Shown here piece by piece: positions 53,588 through 62,834 of a stretch of DNA of 64,000 bases. The stretch is from Sporomusa silvacetica DSM 10669 (GTDB lineage Bacteria > Bacillota > Negativicutes > Sporomusales > Sporomusaceae), in the NCBI RefSeq assembly GCF_002257705.1, contig NZ_LSLK01000032.1, forward strand, positions 1-64,000, written 5' to 3'. Below the pieces are notes generated by a model. That model saw nothing but the letters and a program-made list of their open reading frames with translations, did no database searches and was not told where the DNA came from. The first letter of the stretch is position 1. Each line of letters opens with the position of its first letter. A program made the position numbers and the translations under genes.

Positions 53588-54109
53588 CTATTTGGAACAT
53601 CCGTATAAAAGATGAGGCATCTGTTTACCTCTATACAAACGGTTAAACTGCTTAATAACGGACATGCCGAGTTTCTCGGCTACATTTCTGGAACTGAAGT
53701 TTTCAGGTCTGATCTGAGCAGTTAATTCAGAAATTTTTAAGGTGCGAAAAGCATAGTTTTTGCAAGCATTTGCACTCTCAAACGCTAAGCCCTGATGCCA
53801 GAATGCTTTGTTGAATATATAGCCAATACCAACATGATCTTCAGTATCTGCGCTTTCTGCAATTATTCCACAGACGCCAACCAATTGTTCACTACTCTTT
53901 TCAATCACAGCCCAATAACTATAACCATCTCTAGCATATCTCATAAGGTTTTCATTGATCCAATCGGTGACTTCCTGATCGGAAAAGGCATGCTCCCAAG
54001 CATACATGACTTCAATGTCTTGTAAAATTTTGGATATGCATTGATAATCATCAAGACAAAGTTTCCTAAAAATTAATCTAGGTGTTTCAAGGACAATATT
54101 CTGCTCCAT
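53588..54109 (-). CDS. GNAT acetyltransferase (RimJ/RimL-like)
   Basis: 173 aa. LETPRLIFRKLCLDDYQCIS at the N-terminus and IGYIFNKAFWHQGLAFESAN as the acetyl-CoA region; RPENFSSRNVAEKLGM is typical of RimJ-like enzymes. Stand-alone; acceptor unknown. Confidence 0.87.
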   Translation of the reverse strand: MEQNIVLETPRLIFRKLCLDDYQCISKILQDIEVMYAWEHAFSDQEVTDWINENLMRYARDGYSYWAVIEKSSEQLVGVCGIIAESADTEDHVGIGYIFNKAFWHQGLAFESANACKNYAFRTLKISELTAQIRPENFSSRNVAEKLGMSVIKQFNRLYRGKQMPHLLYGCSK

Positions 54110-54188
54110 AATTCCAGGCTCCTCAAGGTAAATAATTGCAATTATACCATATTATACAGATCTCATTTGCAGTACACTTACACTTAGT

Positions 54189-54542
54189 TTACTCCATATT
54201 TTTCATCTCCAAACAAGCAACTTGGTATCCTGCAGCATATTCCAGCAAAGTTACCGGTTTTTCCAAACAATGTTTCTTAGCCAGCGGGCACCTTGAGTAA
54301 TACAAGCAACCTGCTGAAATCCCTGCTGCATGCTTTTGTTCTAATAAGAAAGTAGACACAACCGAAATACCAAGGGCGGCTATCGAACCATATATTGCGT
54401 CAGCCGTAGCCGCACCTAAACCCGCCATGAAGCCATTTCCCATCCCATTAGCGAGTGTGCGTCGAATACAAAGCATTCCTATGGGGCCTATGGGAGCAGC
54501 AATAGAAAAACCTAGAATGATACCTTTAATCAAAAATAACAT
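54189..54542 (-). pseudogene. Chimeric remnant: LysE N-terminus fused to oligopeptide-ABC ATPase C-terminus
   Basis: Residues 1-69 are the start of a LysE/RhtB exporter (IAAPIGPIGMLCIRRTLANG, ATADAIYGSIAALGI). From about residue 75 the frame reads GCLYYSRCPLAKKHC and AAGYQVACLEM, the C-terminal cysteine signature of OppD/OppF/DppF ATPases. The two are unrelated, so a deletion seems to have joined them in frame. The product cannot be a full transporter or ATPase. Confidence 0.72.
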
Positions 54543-54546
54543 TTTT

Positions 54547-54708
54547 CTATCTCTTTTCTAAGTTTAATGGTAGTATTGGAGTTTCTTTTACTGTTGAAAG
54601 AATTACCATAGTCCTTGTTTTTATACCTGGATAAGATTTGATCTCTTTACTGATAAGTCTTTCTAAATCTCGTGTATTAGCACAACGGATCTTAAGAACA
54701 TAAATTTA
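54547..54708 (-). pseudogene. Lrp/AsnC-family regulator, 3' fragment
   Basis: The frame encodes YVLKIRCANTRDLERLISKE, then PGIKTRTMVILSTVKETPIL and stops 5 bp before the LysE fragment. It matches the end of Lrp/AsnC ligand-binding domains; the N-terminal DNA-binding part is missing. Lrp regulators often neighbour LysE exporters, so this was probably a regulator-exporter pair. Confidence 0.65.
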
Positions 54709-54758
54709 AGGTCTGTATTGTCTCTTTAAAAACTTTCTGCACTAAAAACGGAATTCAA

Positions 54759-55631
54759 TTAAACTTTAGGAAAGATCTCAACAAAATGCCGGGCGGCAGC
54801 AGATAGATAGCGGTTTCGCATCCAAATGACCGCAGCAGACATTGTTCTAAGCGGCGGTTCAATAATTTCTTTAAAACTCAGCTTATTACTAGGAATAAAA
54901 TTTGTTGCAGATTTTGGTACGATTGCTATACCTAATCCTGCAGCAGCCCAGGCCAGCATTGATCTTACATCATTATGTCGGCAAAGAATCATCGGTTCCA
55001 AACCAACTTCTCGATAGTAGTTTAAAAGAGCTTCATGTCTATAGCATATTATTAATGGCTTATCAGCAAGTTCGACCAGTCGCACAGAACCGGTTGTCAC
55101 AGCATAAGCCGCTTCAGGATTAAAAGCAGCTACAATTGGTTCATCCGGTAAAGCTACTGATTGATAGGTTTCCAAATCAGCAGGAATTCGCGTAATCCCA
55201 ATTTCCACTACTCCACTATGTAGCAGTTCCTCAATCTTTTTTGAGTCACCTTCCCATACCTGAAAACTGACTCCTGGATATTGCTCATGAAAGGTATTAA
55301 TTTTCTTTGGCAAAAAGGTAGCATCCCAAGAGGTCGTGATGCCAATCGGTAGTGTTCCTTGCGATCCTTCTTCAATATCCTTTAACTCTTTTACAGTCTT
55401 ATTAGACAACTCCATCATTTGCTCTGCCCGTATACGTAATGCCTGCCCAGCAGCTGTAAGCTTAATCTTACGGCTACCAGACCTTTCTATCAGTCTGACT
55501 CCCAGTTCATCTTCAAGCAGTTTAAGCTGTTGACTAAGCGGAGGTTGCGCAATATATAATCTCTTAGCAGCTTTTGTTATTTGCCCTTCTTCCGCAATCG
55601 CCAAAAAATATTGAAGTTTTCTCATATCCAT
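54759..55631 (-). CDS. LysR-family transcriptional regulator
   Basis: About 290 aa from the ATG at 55631 (AAGGAGA). Winged helix MRKLQYFLAIAEEGQITKAA, RLYIAQPPLSQQLKLLEDEL and a substrate-binding domain (LPIGITTSWDATFLPKKINT). Divergent from the MFS gene at 55780, which it probably controlled. Confidence 0.92.
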   Translation of the reverse strand: MDMRKLQYFLAIAEEGQITKAAKRLYIAQPPLSQQLKLLEDELGVRLIERSGSRKIKLTAAGQALRIRAEQMMELSNKTVKELKDIEEGSQGTLPIGITTSWDATFLPKKINTFHEQYPGVSFQVWEGDSKKIEELLHSGVVEIGITRIPADLETYQSVALPDEPIVAAFNPEAAYAVTTGSVRLVELADKPLIICYRHEALLNYYREVGLEPMILCRHNDVRSMLAWAAAGLGIAIVPKSATNFIPSNKLSFKEIIEPPLRTMSAAVIWMRNRYLSAAARHFVEIFPKV

Positions 55632-55779
55632 ACAGCCACTATCTCCTTGTAATTTCATACTTATTTCCCTATGAAAATACGACTTTTAAAATATTATACA
55701 TATGAATTTCCCCTTGCTATAATTATACACAAAATGAGATGTATCACAATAGAACTAGGGGAAATGGAGATGACTATCC

Positions 55780-56556
55780 ATGGAGAGTACGAAAACTTTA
55801 GCTCAGGATAAATTATGGACAACACCCTTTACACTTATCACTGTAGTAAATTTTCTTACCTACATTGGCAACTTTATGCTGCTGTCAACCTTGCCTCTGC
55901 TGATCCTTCATATAGGCGGAAGCAAATTGATGGCGGGGCTGATAACCGGTATTTATTCTTTGACTGGTTTTATATCGCGCTTACAGATAGGCACTTTACT
56001 AGATCGTAAAGGTAGAGCGTCGATTTTACTTGCCGGTTTAGGTTTGCTGTTACTAATAATAGCTGCCTACAATCTAACAGCTTATTCGGTTATCCTATTG
56101 CTAGTACTGCGGGCAATACACGGAGTTGGTTGGAGTGCCGTAACTACATCAACAAGCACTATTGCTTCTGATTTAATTCCAGAAACTCGTCGGAGTGAAG
56201 GTATGGGCCTTTTTGGAATTTCAATATCGGTAGCAATGGTTGTTGGACCAGGGTTAGGCTTATATATTATGGAACATTATAGCTATACCATACTTTTCAT
56301 TCTTTCGGCTTGTTTCATAATCCTGGCGCTAATCACTGGTTTTTTGGCAAAGAACTACAGTCAAAATTATCAAAATACCCAATCAGCTAGTAACAAATCG
56401 ATGTCTGCTACATCACAACAAAACAAAAAAATAGCGCTTATAGAAAAGCGTGCTTTAGGTCCGTCATTTTTATTTTTCATTATTGTTACAACTTATTCTA
56501 CTATCATGATTTTCTTGCCTCCATATGCAAGTGATAGAGTTCCTCGGCTATGTTAA
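55780..56556 (+). pseudogene. MFS transporter, C-terminally truncated
   Basis: 258 aa with the first six helices, central loop and start of helix 7 (FLFFIIVTTYSTIMIFLPPY), then a stop shortly after ASDR. Full MFS proteins have about 400 residues and the second half is absent downstream. Motif A-like LLDRKGRASILLAGL is present. RBS GGAGATG. Likely inactive. Confidence 0.75.
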
Positions 56557-56676
56557 TTGTTATAGCTGTCATCTGGTATTTAGCAACTACCAAGTAACTA
56601 AATTTATAATCCTTACGCTAATTTCCCACCGCTACTATACATATATTATCGAACTTACCTTTAAGCCCTCCCTGGT

Positions 56677-56707
56677 CTATTTGGCAACGAACTGCGCTGC
56701 CAAATAG
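56677..56707. terminator. Inverted repeat after the truncated MFS gene
   Basis: CTATTTGGCA, 11-nt loop, TGCCAAATAG. A perfect 10-bp stem without a T-run; may be a terminator or a deletion scar. Confidence 0.45.
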
Positions 56708-56723
56708 TGAGAGATGCATTATT

Positions 56724-56826
56724 TTGGATACGAGTCAAGACTCCCGCTTCTATAGGCGACGTTCATTAGGTGGAGTAGACTCTCCACCTGAACCCCCGAT
56801 GTTTTCGCTTTGCTGAAACGAGTTCA
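56724..56826. repeat. Dispersed intergenic repeat, copy 4
   Basis: TTGGATACGAGTCAAGACTC at the left, then CCGCTTCTATAGGCG, an internal hairpin (AGGTGGAG / CTCCACCT), and GAAACGAGTTCACT at the right. The TCA of the right end is the stop codon of the RNase H gene. Confidence 0.75.
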
Positions 56827-57435
56827 CTGTCTTCTTAGTGCCTCTCCTGCAAGCTTGTCTGCTAATTCATTACCAGCAATACCAGAATGTCCGGCGACCT
56901 TATTAAACCTTACCCAACTTAGATAAGGGCGAATAAATACAGAATAGGCTTCTGTAATCTTATTATTGGTTTTCCATTTACCTGTAGCCCATTCAGATAT
57001 ACCTATGTAATCATGGTGAATTGTGATTGAGGCAATCTCCTGCGTTTCAGCCCATTTTATTGCTTCAATAGTAGCTTCTAGCTCGCCAGCAATATTATGG
57101 ATAGCGACTGCTTCTGCGTTCTGACCTACTCCACTGGCTGTATGGATTACCTGCGAGCCATTGTACACAGCAAACCCCCAACTATAGCGCTTGTTGTGAT
57201 AGCTGCCATCAACATATATATCATAGTACTCCCCTGCCGGTCTTTCATTTTGATTACTGTCTAGCGGTGTACCTGGAGCATTGCCACTGATATAGTCTTG
57301 AGCTTCCGCTTCAGTAGGGAAGCTCTTAAACAATGCTCCAGAGTATCCGGTCACTTGTTTTTGGCACTCTGCCCATGTTTTATATACCCCAGGTTGTTTG
57401 CCCACTTTTACAGCATAAAATTTCTTTGGTGCCAT
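56824..57435 (-). CDS. rnhA: RNase H with N-terminal viroplasmin/RHBD domain
   Basis: 203 aa. An N-terminal hybrid-binding domain (KFYAVKVGKQPGVYKTWAEC; FKSFPTEAEAQDYI) is followed by the RNase H fold with YDIYVDGSYHNKRYSWGFAV, ELEATIEAIKWAE and VAGHSGIAGNELADKLA. Removes RNA from RNA-DNA hybrids. RBS AAGGAGGA. Confidence 0.92.
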   Translation of the reverse strand: MAPKKFYAVKVGKQPGVYKTWAECQKQVTGYSGALFKSFPTEAEAQDYISGNAPGTPLDSNQNERPAGEYYDIYVDGSYHNKRYSWGFAVYNGSQVIHTASGVGQNAEAVAIHNIAGELEATIEAIKWAETQEIASITIHHDYIGISEWATGKWKTNNKITEAYSVFIRPYLSWVRFNKVAGHSGIAGNELADKLAGEALRRQ

Positions 57436-57516
57436 AGTTCCTCCTTGTTTTTAGCCATATAACCTACTGCTATGTTATCATGTTATATCAGTAAATTCAT
57501 TACGAATTTTTCAAAT

Positions 57517-58530
57517 TTAAAAGCAAATATCAAGTTTATCAAGAACATGTTCAATTTTATTGAACATTGTAGCTTGTTCTGAGCCGGCAAATAGTAGCCC
57601 GACAGCATAATTATCATTTGTTAGAACCAACGAGCCGCTATCACCAGGCATACTCATGGGACCGGCTAATATCTGGTCGGTAAATATGCCATATTTTTGA
57701 TTACTCATACCGACCTTTACAGTTAAATTTATTGCTACTACTAGGCCGGAAGTTACCCCGGTCGTCCGTCCACTTTTTTTTATAGGCATGCCTAAGGTTG
57801 CTTCTTTTACGCCAGCTACCAAACCAATTTCTAATATCTCTGCACAAATATCTTTTGGATTTACTGGCACTGCGACGGCACAGTCTACAAAATTAAGTTT
57901 TTCGCTTTCCCGCAATACCCGAACTTGATATTTTGGCTGAAAAAGATGAATGCATTTATTAAGCACCATTTCAAAGGTCTGAGCAATTTTACAGCGTGGA
58001 AAAGCCATTTCATTATGCAATGGCACAAATCTCGCTAGATGTGCAATCGTGCTGGTCTCTAAGTTACCTCCATCATATATCCCCGGTTGAATAATAGGAT
58101 CGCCAATACTAGCGCGAGCGTCGCTGCCGTTAGTTATATTTGCTAATACATGATTGTTAGATAATAGCAGGAGTTCTCCTGTGTTTTTATCTTTAACAAC
58201 GGCCCCGAAAGTTCCAGCTGAAATCTTATAATGTCCAAGACTCATTCCCGGTTGAGCTGGACGATTAAAATCTAATCTTTCTTTTTGTAGCCTAATATCT
58301 CCAACTTCTATTATGTCAGTTGCTATGTTATCTATTGTTTTTGGTACTACCGCGCTACGCTGTAACTCTGATATGCGATACTTTTTTTTGACAAGTATTG
58401 TTAACGTTTCTTTTCCCGTATTTTCACCGCGAACATATTTATGACCTTGCCCAACCCCAACTATATTATTGTCAAGATTATCCCTTTTTAATAGTTCATG
58501 AAAGATTCCAGGTATATCCACTATATTCAT
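57517..58530 (-). CDS. Trypsin-like serine protease without signal peptide
   Basis: 337 aa with a chymotrypsin-fold triad: His in LLLLSNNHVLANI, Asp in NFVDCAVAVPV, Ser in MSMPGDSGSLVL. A propeptide-like N-terminal region (about 1-100) precedes it. No signal peptide or membrane segment is visible. Substrate unknown. RBS GGGGGAG. Confidence 0.82.
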   Translation of the reverse strand: MNIVDIPGIFHELLKRDNLDNNIVGVGQGHKYVRGENTGKETLTILVKKKYRISELQRSAVVPKTIDNIATDIIEVGDIRLQKERLDFNRPAQPGMSLGHYKISAGTFGAVVKDKNTGELLLLSNNHVLANITNGSDARASIGDPIIQPGIYDGGNLETSTIAHLARFVPLHNEMAFPRCKIAQTFEMVLNKCIHLFQPKYQVRVLRESEKLNFVDCAVAVPVNPKDICAEILEIGLVAGVKEATLGMPIKKSGRTTGVTSGLVVAINLTVKVGMSNQKYGIFTDQILAGPMSMPGDSGSLVLTNDNYAVGLLFAGSEQATMFNKIEHVLDKLDICF

Positions 58531-58570
58531 TTCTTCTCCCCCTTCGGTGCTTCCCTACAGTAAGAGCAGA

Positions 58571-59488
58571 TTATAGTAATTGATTAATTTCATTAAGTTT
58601 TTCAAATGCTGCTTGATAACCGCGTTTTATAAATTCGTTAGCCTGTTTAAAATCTTTATGATTTAAATCAGCGACTTGTGGTCTAATAATTATATCTGCA
58701 TACTGTTCAGATTTCATTAAAGTAACTTCTCTGCCCATGATCTCAATACATTGCATCAGTATTTCGCCAACAGAGTCGATTTCATAGTTGGGTTGACCAG
58801 TATAGCCTAAATCAACAGCAATAATTTTTTCAGCCCCCATATGGTTTAATATATCTGTAGGCAAATTATTTTTAACTGCACCATCCACCAATGTCATCCC
58901 TCGATACTTTTTTGGGAAAAATACTCCAGGTATAGAGATACTGGCTCTAACAGCCTCATAAAGTAGCGCATTATGATAATATCGTGCATTAAGAATACTT
59001 CGCGTGCATGGCAATGGAGATGTGAAAAACACGGTATCTGCTGAATTCAAGTCAACGGCAGTTATCGCTACTGGTATTTTCGTATCGCGAACAGTCCTTT
59101 GCTGCCATAATTTTCTCAGAATGGCTTCAATCTTTTCCCCTTTAAGTAGTCCTGTAGGTAGTACAGACCAAAAACGGAATTTACCACTTAGCATCCATTT
59201 AAATCCATGTTTAAATAAATCTGAGGTAGTTACTTTTAAGTCTATTAAATCCGGAATATGGATATTTTGAATGATCGACTGCATTTGCTGTGGTGAATAA
59301 CCGCACGCATACATGGCTGCTACTATTGCTCCAGCACTGGTTCCTGATATATAGTCAATTGGAATGTTATAATCAACGAAAGCTTTAAGCACCCCAATAT
59401 GTGATGTTCCTTTTAGTCCTCCACCGCTTAAGGCAACTCCTACTTTGGGATGAGAGCCACGCGAATGATTATTAATGGTAACTATCAT
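58571..59488 (-). CDS. Patatin-like phospholipase
   Basis: About 305 aa from the ATG at 59488 (GAGGTG, 6-nt spacing). GVALSGGGLKGTSHIGVLKA oxyanion loop, GTSAG nucleophile elbow and DGAVKNNLP as the catalytic Asp. RssA/YlbK-type lipid hydrolase. Confidence 0.9.
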   Translation of the reverse strand: MIVTINNHSRGSHPKVGVALSGGGLKGTSHIGVLKAFVDYNIPIDYISGTSAGAIVAAMYACGYSPQQMQSIIQNIHIPDLIDLKVTTSDLFKHGFKWMLSGKFRFWSVLPTGLLKGEKIEAILRKLWQQRTVRDTKIPVAITAVDLNSADTVFFTSPLPCTRSILNARYYHNALLYEAVRASISIPGVFFPKKYRGMTLVDGAVKNNLPTDILNHMGAEKIIAVDLGYTGQPNYEIDSVGEILMQCIEIMGREVTLMKSEQYADIIIRPQVADLNHKDFKQANEFIKRGYQAAFEKLNEINQLL

Positions 59489-59597
59489 GTCATTCACCTC
59501 GCCATTCCCTCTTCGTATTATGTTATGAAAGAACAGCGAACTATGATATAAATTAGCGCAAAAAAAAACAGAGACTTTATGCAGATCTCTGTTTAGA

Positions 59598-60311
59598 CTA
59601 GCTATTTTTTTTTGCAAGAATGATCATGCGCGGAGTTTCGGAGCTATATAGTCGTCCATCAAAGCCACCATAAGTAGCTATAATAGAAAGACCGCTGTTA
59701 CTAAATATATTAGCCATTTCGGGGAGTGAATAGGCTCTTAAAACAAATTCATACTGAGTTTTAATGCCAGTAACCTGATTAATTAACTGCCGTTTCATGG
59801 TAGCAATACCGTTTTCGAGCTCCACTTTATAGGAAAGTACGCATTCGCCGCTAGGATGCCTCCAGTAGCGATTTAAGTTGTTGCGAACCATCCAATCTCG
59901 ATTTAATAAATCAATGAGAAATAGACCATTTGGCTGCAAGGCTTTAGCAACTAGTTTTATTATATTAGCGTTTTCATCATCCGTAAAATAACCAAATGCA
60001 GCAAACATATTAATCACTGCAGCAAAGTTTTCACTATAATCAAGTTCCCGCATATCTTTTTTTGTAAATGTTATACTGACATTTGCTTCCTGAGACTTTT
60101 GAATAGCGATATCTAAAAAATCTTGGGTCCCATCTACGCCTGTTATATTAAAGCCCTGTTTAGCAAGTTCTATCGCATGTCGACCATAACCACAATACAA
60201 ATCCAAGATAGATTCGCCGGGTTTGAGTTTTAGAACCTGGGTAATAAATCGGACCTCCTGATCTGTACCAGCCAAGGAGTACGTTTTGTAATCACCTATT
60301 GTTTCATGAGT
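59598..60311 (-). CDS. Class I SAM-dependent methyltransferase
   Basis: About 237 aa from the GTG at 60311. Motif I ILDLYCGYGRHAIELAKQG, ITGVDGTQDFLDIA, and AVINMFAAFGYF. Acceptor unknown. Confidence 0.83.
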   Translation of the reverse strand, partial: THETIGDYKTYSLAGTDQEVRFITQVLKLKPGESILDLYCGYGRHAIELAKQGFNITGVDGTQDFLDIAIQKSQEANVSITFTKKDMRELDYSENFAAVINMFAAFGYFTDDENANIIKLVAKALQPNGLFLIDLLNRDWMVRNNLNRYWRHPSGECVLSYKVELENGIATMKRQLINQVTGIKTQYEFVLRAYSLPEMANIFSNSGLSIIATYGGFDGRLYSSETPRMIILAKKNS

Positions 60312-60521
60312 CACGTTTGACACCACCAATACATACTTTTCATGCAATACCAATGCTGACTGTTAACGCTCCGCCGGGTTGAGTATGAGCATTTGAAATG
60401 GATATTCAGCAGTAGCCTTCCTTATTCGTTCCGCAATTATGTGCGCCTGCGGTATTGTATAGTATTTGTAAAAATTCGATATTTGTAGTAAAAATCCTTC
60501 CCGCCTCTTTGATTAAATAAA

Positions 60522-60567
60522 AATCACCCCCCATATCGTATCATCAAACACGACATGGGGGGTGATT
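60522..60567 (-). terminator. Intrinsic terminator after pduL
   Basis: AATCACCCCCCAT / ATGGGGGGTGATT with inner TCGT/ACGA pairing; minus strand continues TTTTATTTAATC. It ends 11 bp after the stop. Confidence 0.88.
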
Positions 60568-60577
60568 CCAATTTTCT

Positions 60578-61150
60578 CTATTTTAGAAGTTCTACGGTAT
60601 CAGCATTGCCAATCTTAGCAGCATTAGCTTCATCAGTGTCAAGGTGGCAATCAAGTTTATAACTATCGCTCACTCTGATTAAAACCTGGTCAAATATGAG
60701 ACCACGTTCGCCGCCAAAGGCAATTTTTACAATATCTTTATCTTTTAAGCCTAATTCAGCAGCATCGGCAATGGTCATATGAATATGGCGGCAGGCGGCA
60801 ATAACACCTTCTTCTATTGTTACCTGACCTTTAGGACCAATTATAGTAAGTCCTGGTGAACCTTTTAAGTTGCCAGAATCACGAACAGGAGGCTTAATAC
60901 CGAGTTTTAAAGCATCAGTGAGGGAAATCTCGACTTGCGTTTGTGGGCGCTCAGGCCCAAGAATACGAACTTTTTTGAAAGAACCCTTTTCGGTAATCAA
61001 ATCGACCTGTTCTTCACAAGCAAATTGACCAGGCTGTGACAGAGGTTTTTTTACGGTAAGCTGATATCCCTCACCGTATAGGATATCAAGATGTTCACGG
61101 GTTACATGTACATGGCGAGCTGAAACACCTACGGGAATTGCTTTAGACAT
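60578..61150 (-). CDS. pduL: PduL-type phosphotransacylase
   Basis: 190 aa from the ATG at 61150. PVGVSARHVHVTREHLDILY and RHIHMTIADAAELGLKDKD carry the His residues that bind the two zinc ions. Converts acyl-CoA and phosphate to acyl phosphate. No microcompartment genes nearby, so a housekeeping acetyl phosphate role is likely. Confidence 0.9.
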   Translation of the reverse strand: MSKAIPVGVSARHVHVTREHLDILYGEGYQLTVKKPLSQPGQFACEEQVDLITEKGSFKKVRILGPERPQTQVEISLTDALKLGIKPPVRDSGNLKGSPGLTIIGPKGQVTIEEGVIAACRHIHMTIADAAELGLKDKDIVKIAFGGERGLIFDQVLIRVSDSYKLDCHLDTDEANAAKIGNADTVELLK

Positions 61151-61188
61151 AGAAAAATGCACTCCTTTTGATTAATATATTCTTCCTG

Positions 61189-61536
61189 CTATTCGATGAC
61201 TTCGGAAAAATAAACTACAGTAACAAGATCACTGCAGGTTAAGGTCTTATCATAAATAGATTGCAAAAAGACCATCAAATCATCGATGCTGGTAAGATCC
61301 GAATTTTCACCTTGTAAATCATCTATGGTTAATTGTGATATCGGCTTAACTAAAACACGGTCAATAGCCGCTGTAAATATTCTTTTCTTTTGGGAAAAGC
61401 GTTTGCCAACAGTTACCCATACAATATCGCCTTCTGTGTATTTATTCGTCTTGTCACCAAGCCGTATAGTGCAAATTTTACGGCGACGAACCAATTGACT
61501 GTGATAATTAGATGAATAAAAATTCAATGCTTTCAT
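61189..61536 (-). CDS. ASCH-domain protein
   Basis: 115 aa. LNFYSSNYHSQLVRRRKICTIRLGDK then EGDIVWVTVG resembles the ASCH (PUA-like) RNA-binding fold. No catalytic motif seen. Lies between an aminotransferase (19 bp) and pduL (38 bp). Confidence 0.7.
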   Translation of the reverse strand: MKALNFYSSNYHSQLVRRRKICTIRLGDKTNKYTEGDIVWVTVGKRFSQKKRIFTAAIDRVLVKPISQLTIDDLQGENSDLTSIDDLMVFLQSIYDKTLTCSDLVTVVYFSEVIE

Positions 61537-61555
61537 CCCAAAATTCTCCTATTCG

Positions 61556-62719
61556 CTATAAAGTAAGCCATTTTTTTATTCGAGTTACGGCTTCTGTTAG
61601 TCGATTCTCAGACTGCACCAGTGCTATACGTACATAACCTTCACCGCAATTACCAAAAGCACTGCCTGGGATAACAGCAACTCCGGTATGTTGTAACAGT
61701 GAGACGGTAAAATCAAAGGATGATTGTCTAGTAGGTACAGGAGCCCAAACGTACATTGATGCTTTGGGACGTTCTACCTTCCAGCCAAGTTCATTGAAAC
61801 CATCAACAATAATATCGCGGCGTTTTTGATAGATAGCAGCTGTTTCGCTAACGCAATCCTGGGGACCAGTAAGCGCTGCTATGGCAGCCTGCTGGATTGG
61901 ATAGAAAATCCCGTAGTCAAAATTAGATTTCAGACGACCTAGGATTGAAATTACGTTTGCGTTACCGACAACATAACCGATCCTGCAACCTGCCATATTA
62001 TAGGTTTTTGACAGCGAATTAAATTCTATACCGATATCTTTTGCACCAGGAATTGCTAGGAAACTATCCGGTTGATAGCCGTCAAATACCAAGTCACTAT
62101 AAGCGAAATCGTAGCATACCAGAATGTTATGACGCTTGGCAAAAGCAACAACTTCTTCCAAAAAGCTACGCGGTGCTGTAGCAGCCAACGGATTATTGGG
62201 ATAATTCAAAATCATAATTTTTGCTCGTTTTAGTACATTCTCTTCTATCGCCGTTAAATCAGGCAGATAGTTATTGGCAGCAGTAAGCGGCATACGGTAG
62301 ATTTCAGCACCAGCAACAAGCGGGCCAGCGCTAAATATAGGATAGCCCGGATCAGGTACAAGCACGATATCACCAGGATTAACAAGACACAGGGCGATAT
62401 GTGCTAAGCCCTCCTGCGAGCCAATAAGCGAGTGAATTTCGGTTTCCGGATCTAGTTCAACGCCAAATTTACTATACCACTTAGAGATAGCGTCTAACAG
62501 CTCGGGATCTCCTTTTGATAAGGTATAGCCATAATTAAAACAGCAATCGGTAGAAATTTTTAATGCTTCCACAATATGCGGCGCAGGTGCCATATCAGGA
62601 CTACCGATACTTAAAGTAATAACATCTTTGCCAGCAGCAACTTCGGCTTTACGCAAATCATCCACTTGCGTAAAAACAGCAGAAGTTAGTGCTTGCATAC
62701 GTTTAGCTTGCTCAAACAT
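61556..62719 (-). CDS. PLP-dependent class I aminotransferase
   Basis: About 387 aa from the ATG at 62719 (GGAGG). VITLSIGSPDMAPAPHIVEA, YPNNPLAATAP, and FNSLSKTYNMAGCRIGY with the PLP lysine. Resembles LL-diaminopimelate/alanine-type aminotransferases; exact substrate uncertain. Confidence 0.88.
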   Translation of the reverse strand: MFEQAKRMQALTSAVFTQVDDLRKAEVAAGKDVITLSIGSPDMAPAPHIVEALKISTDCCFNYGYTLSKGDPELLDAISKWYSKFGVELDPETEIHSLIGSQEGLAHIALCLVNPGDIVLVPDPGYPIFSAGPLVAGAEIYRMPLTAANNYLPDLTAIEENVLKRAKIMILNYPNNPLAATAPRSFLEEVVAFAKRHNILVCYDFAYSDLVFDGYQPDSFLAIPGAKDIGIEFNSLSKTYNMAGCRIGYVVGNANVISILGRLKSNFDYGIFYPIQQAAIAALTGPQDCVSETAAIYQKRRDIIVDGFNELGWKVERPKASMYVWAPVPTRQSSFDFTVSLLQHTGVAVIPGSAFGNCGEGYVRIALVQSENRLTEAVTRIKKWLTL

Positions 62720-62834
62720 GGTTGCCTCCATTTTTAGCCTCAGATAATAGGCTTAGTCACTATGATTACCTATATTTATTAATTCAATATTGGCAGGACA
62801 AATCCTGTTGAGTAGCCAAAAAAAGTTTATGATT

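Noticed and set aside
56824..57435. Virus-derived gene because of the viroplasmin domain
   Set aside because: This domain is a normal N-terminal hybrid-binding module in many bacterial RNase H proteins.
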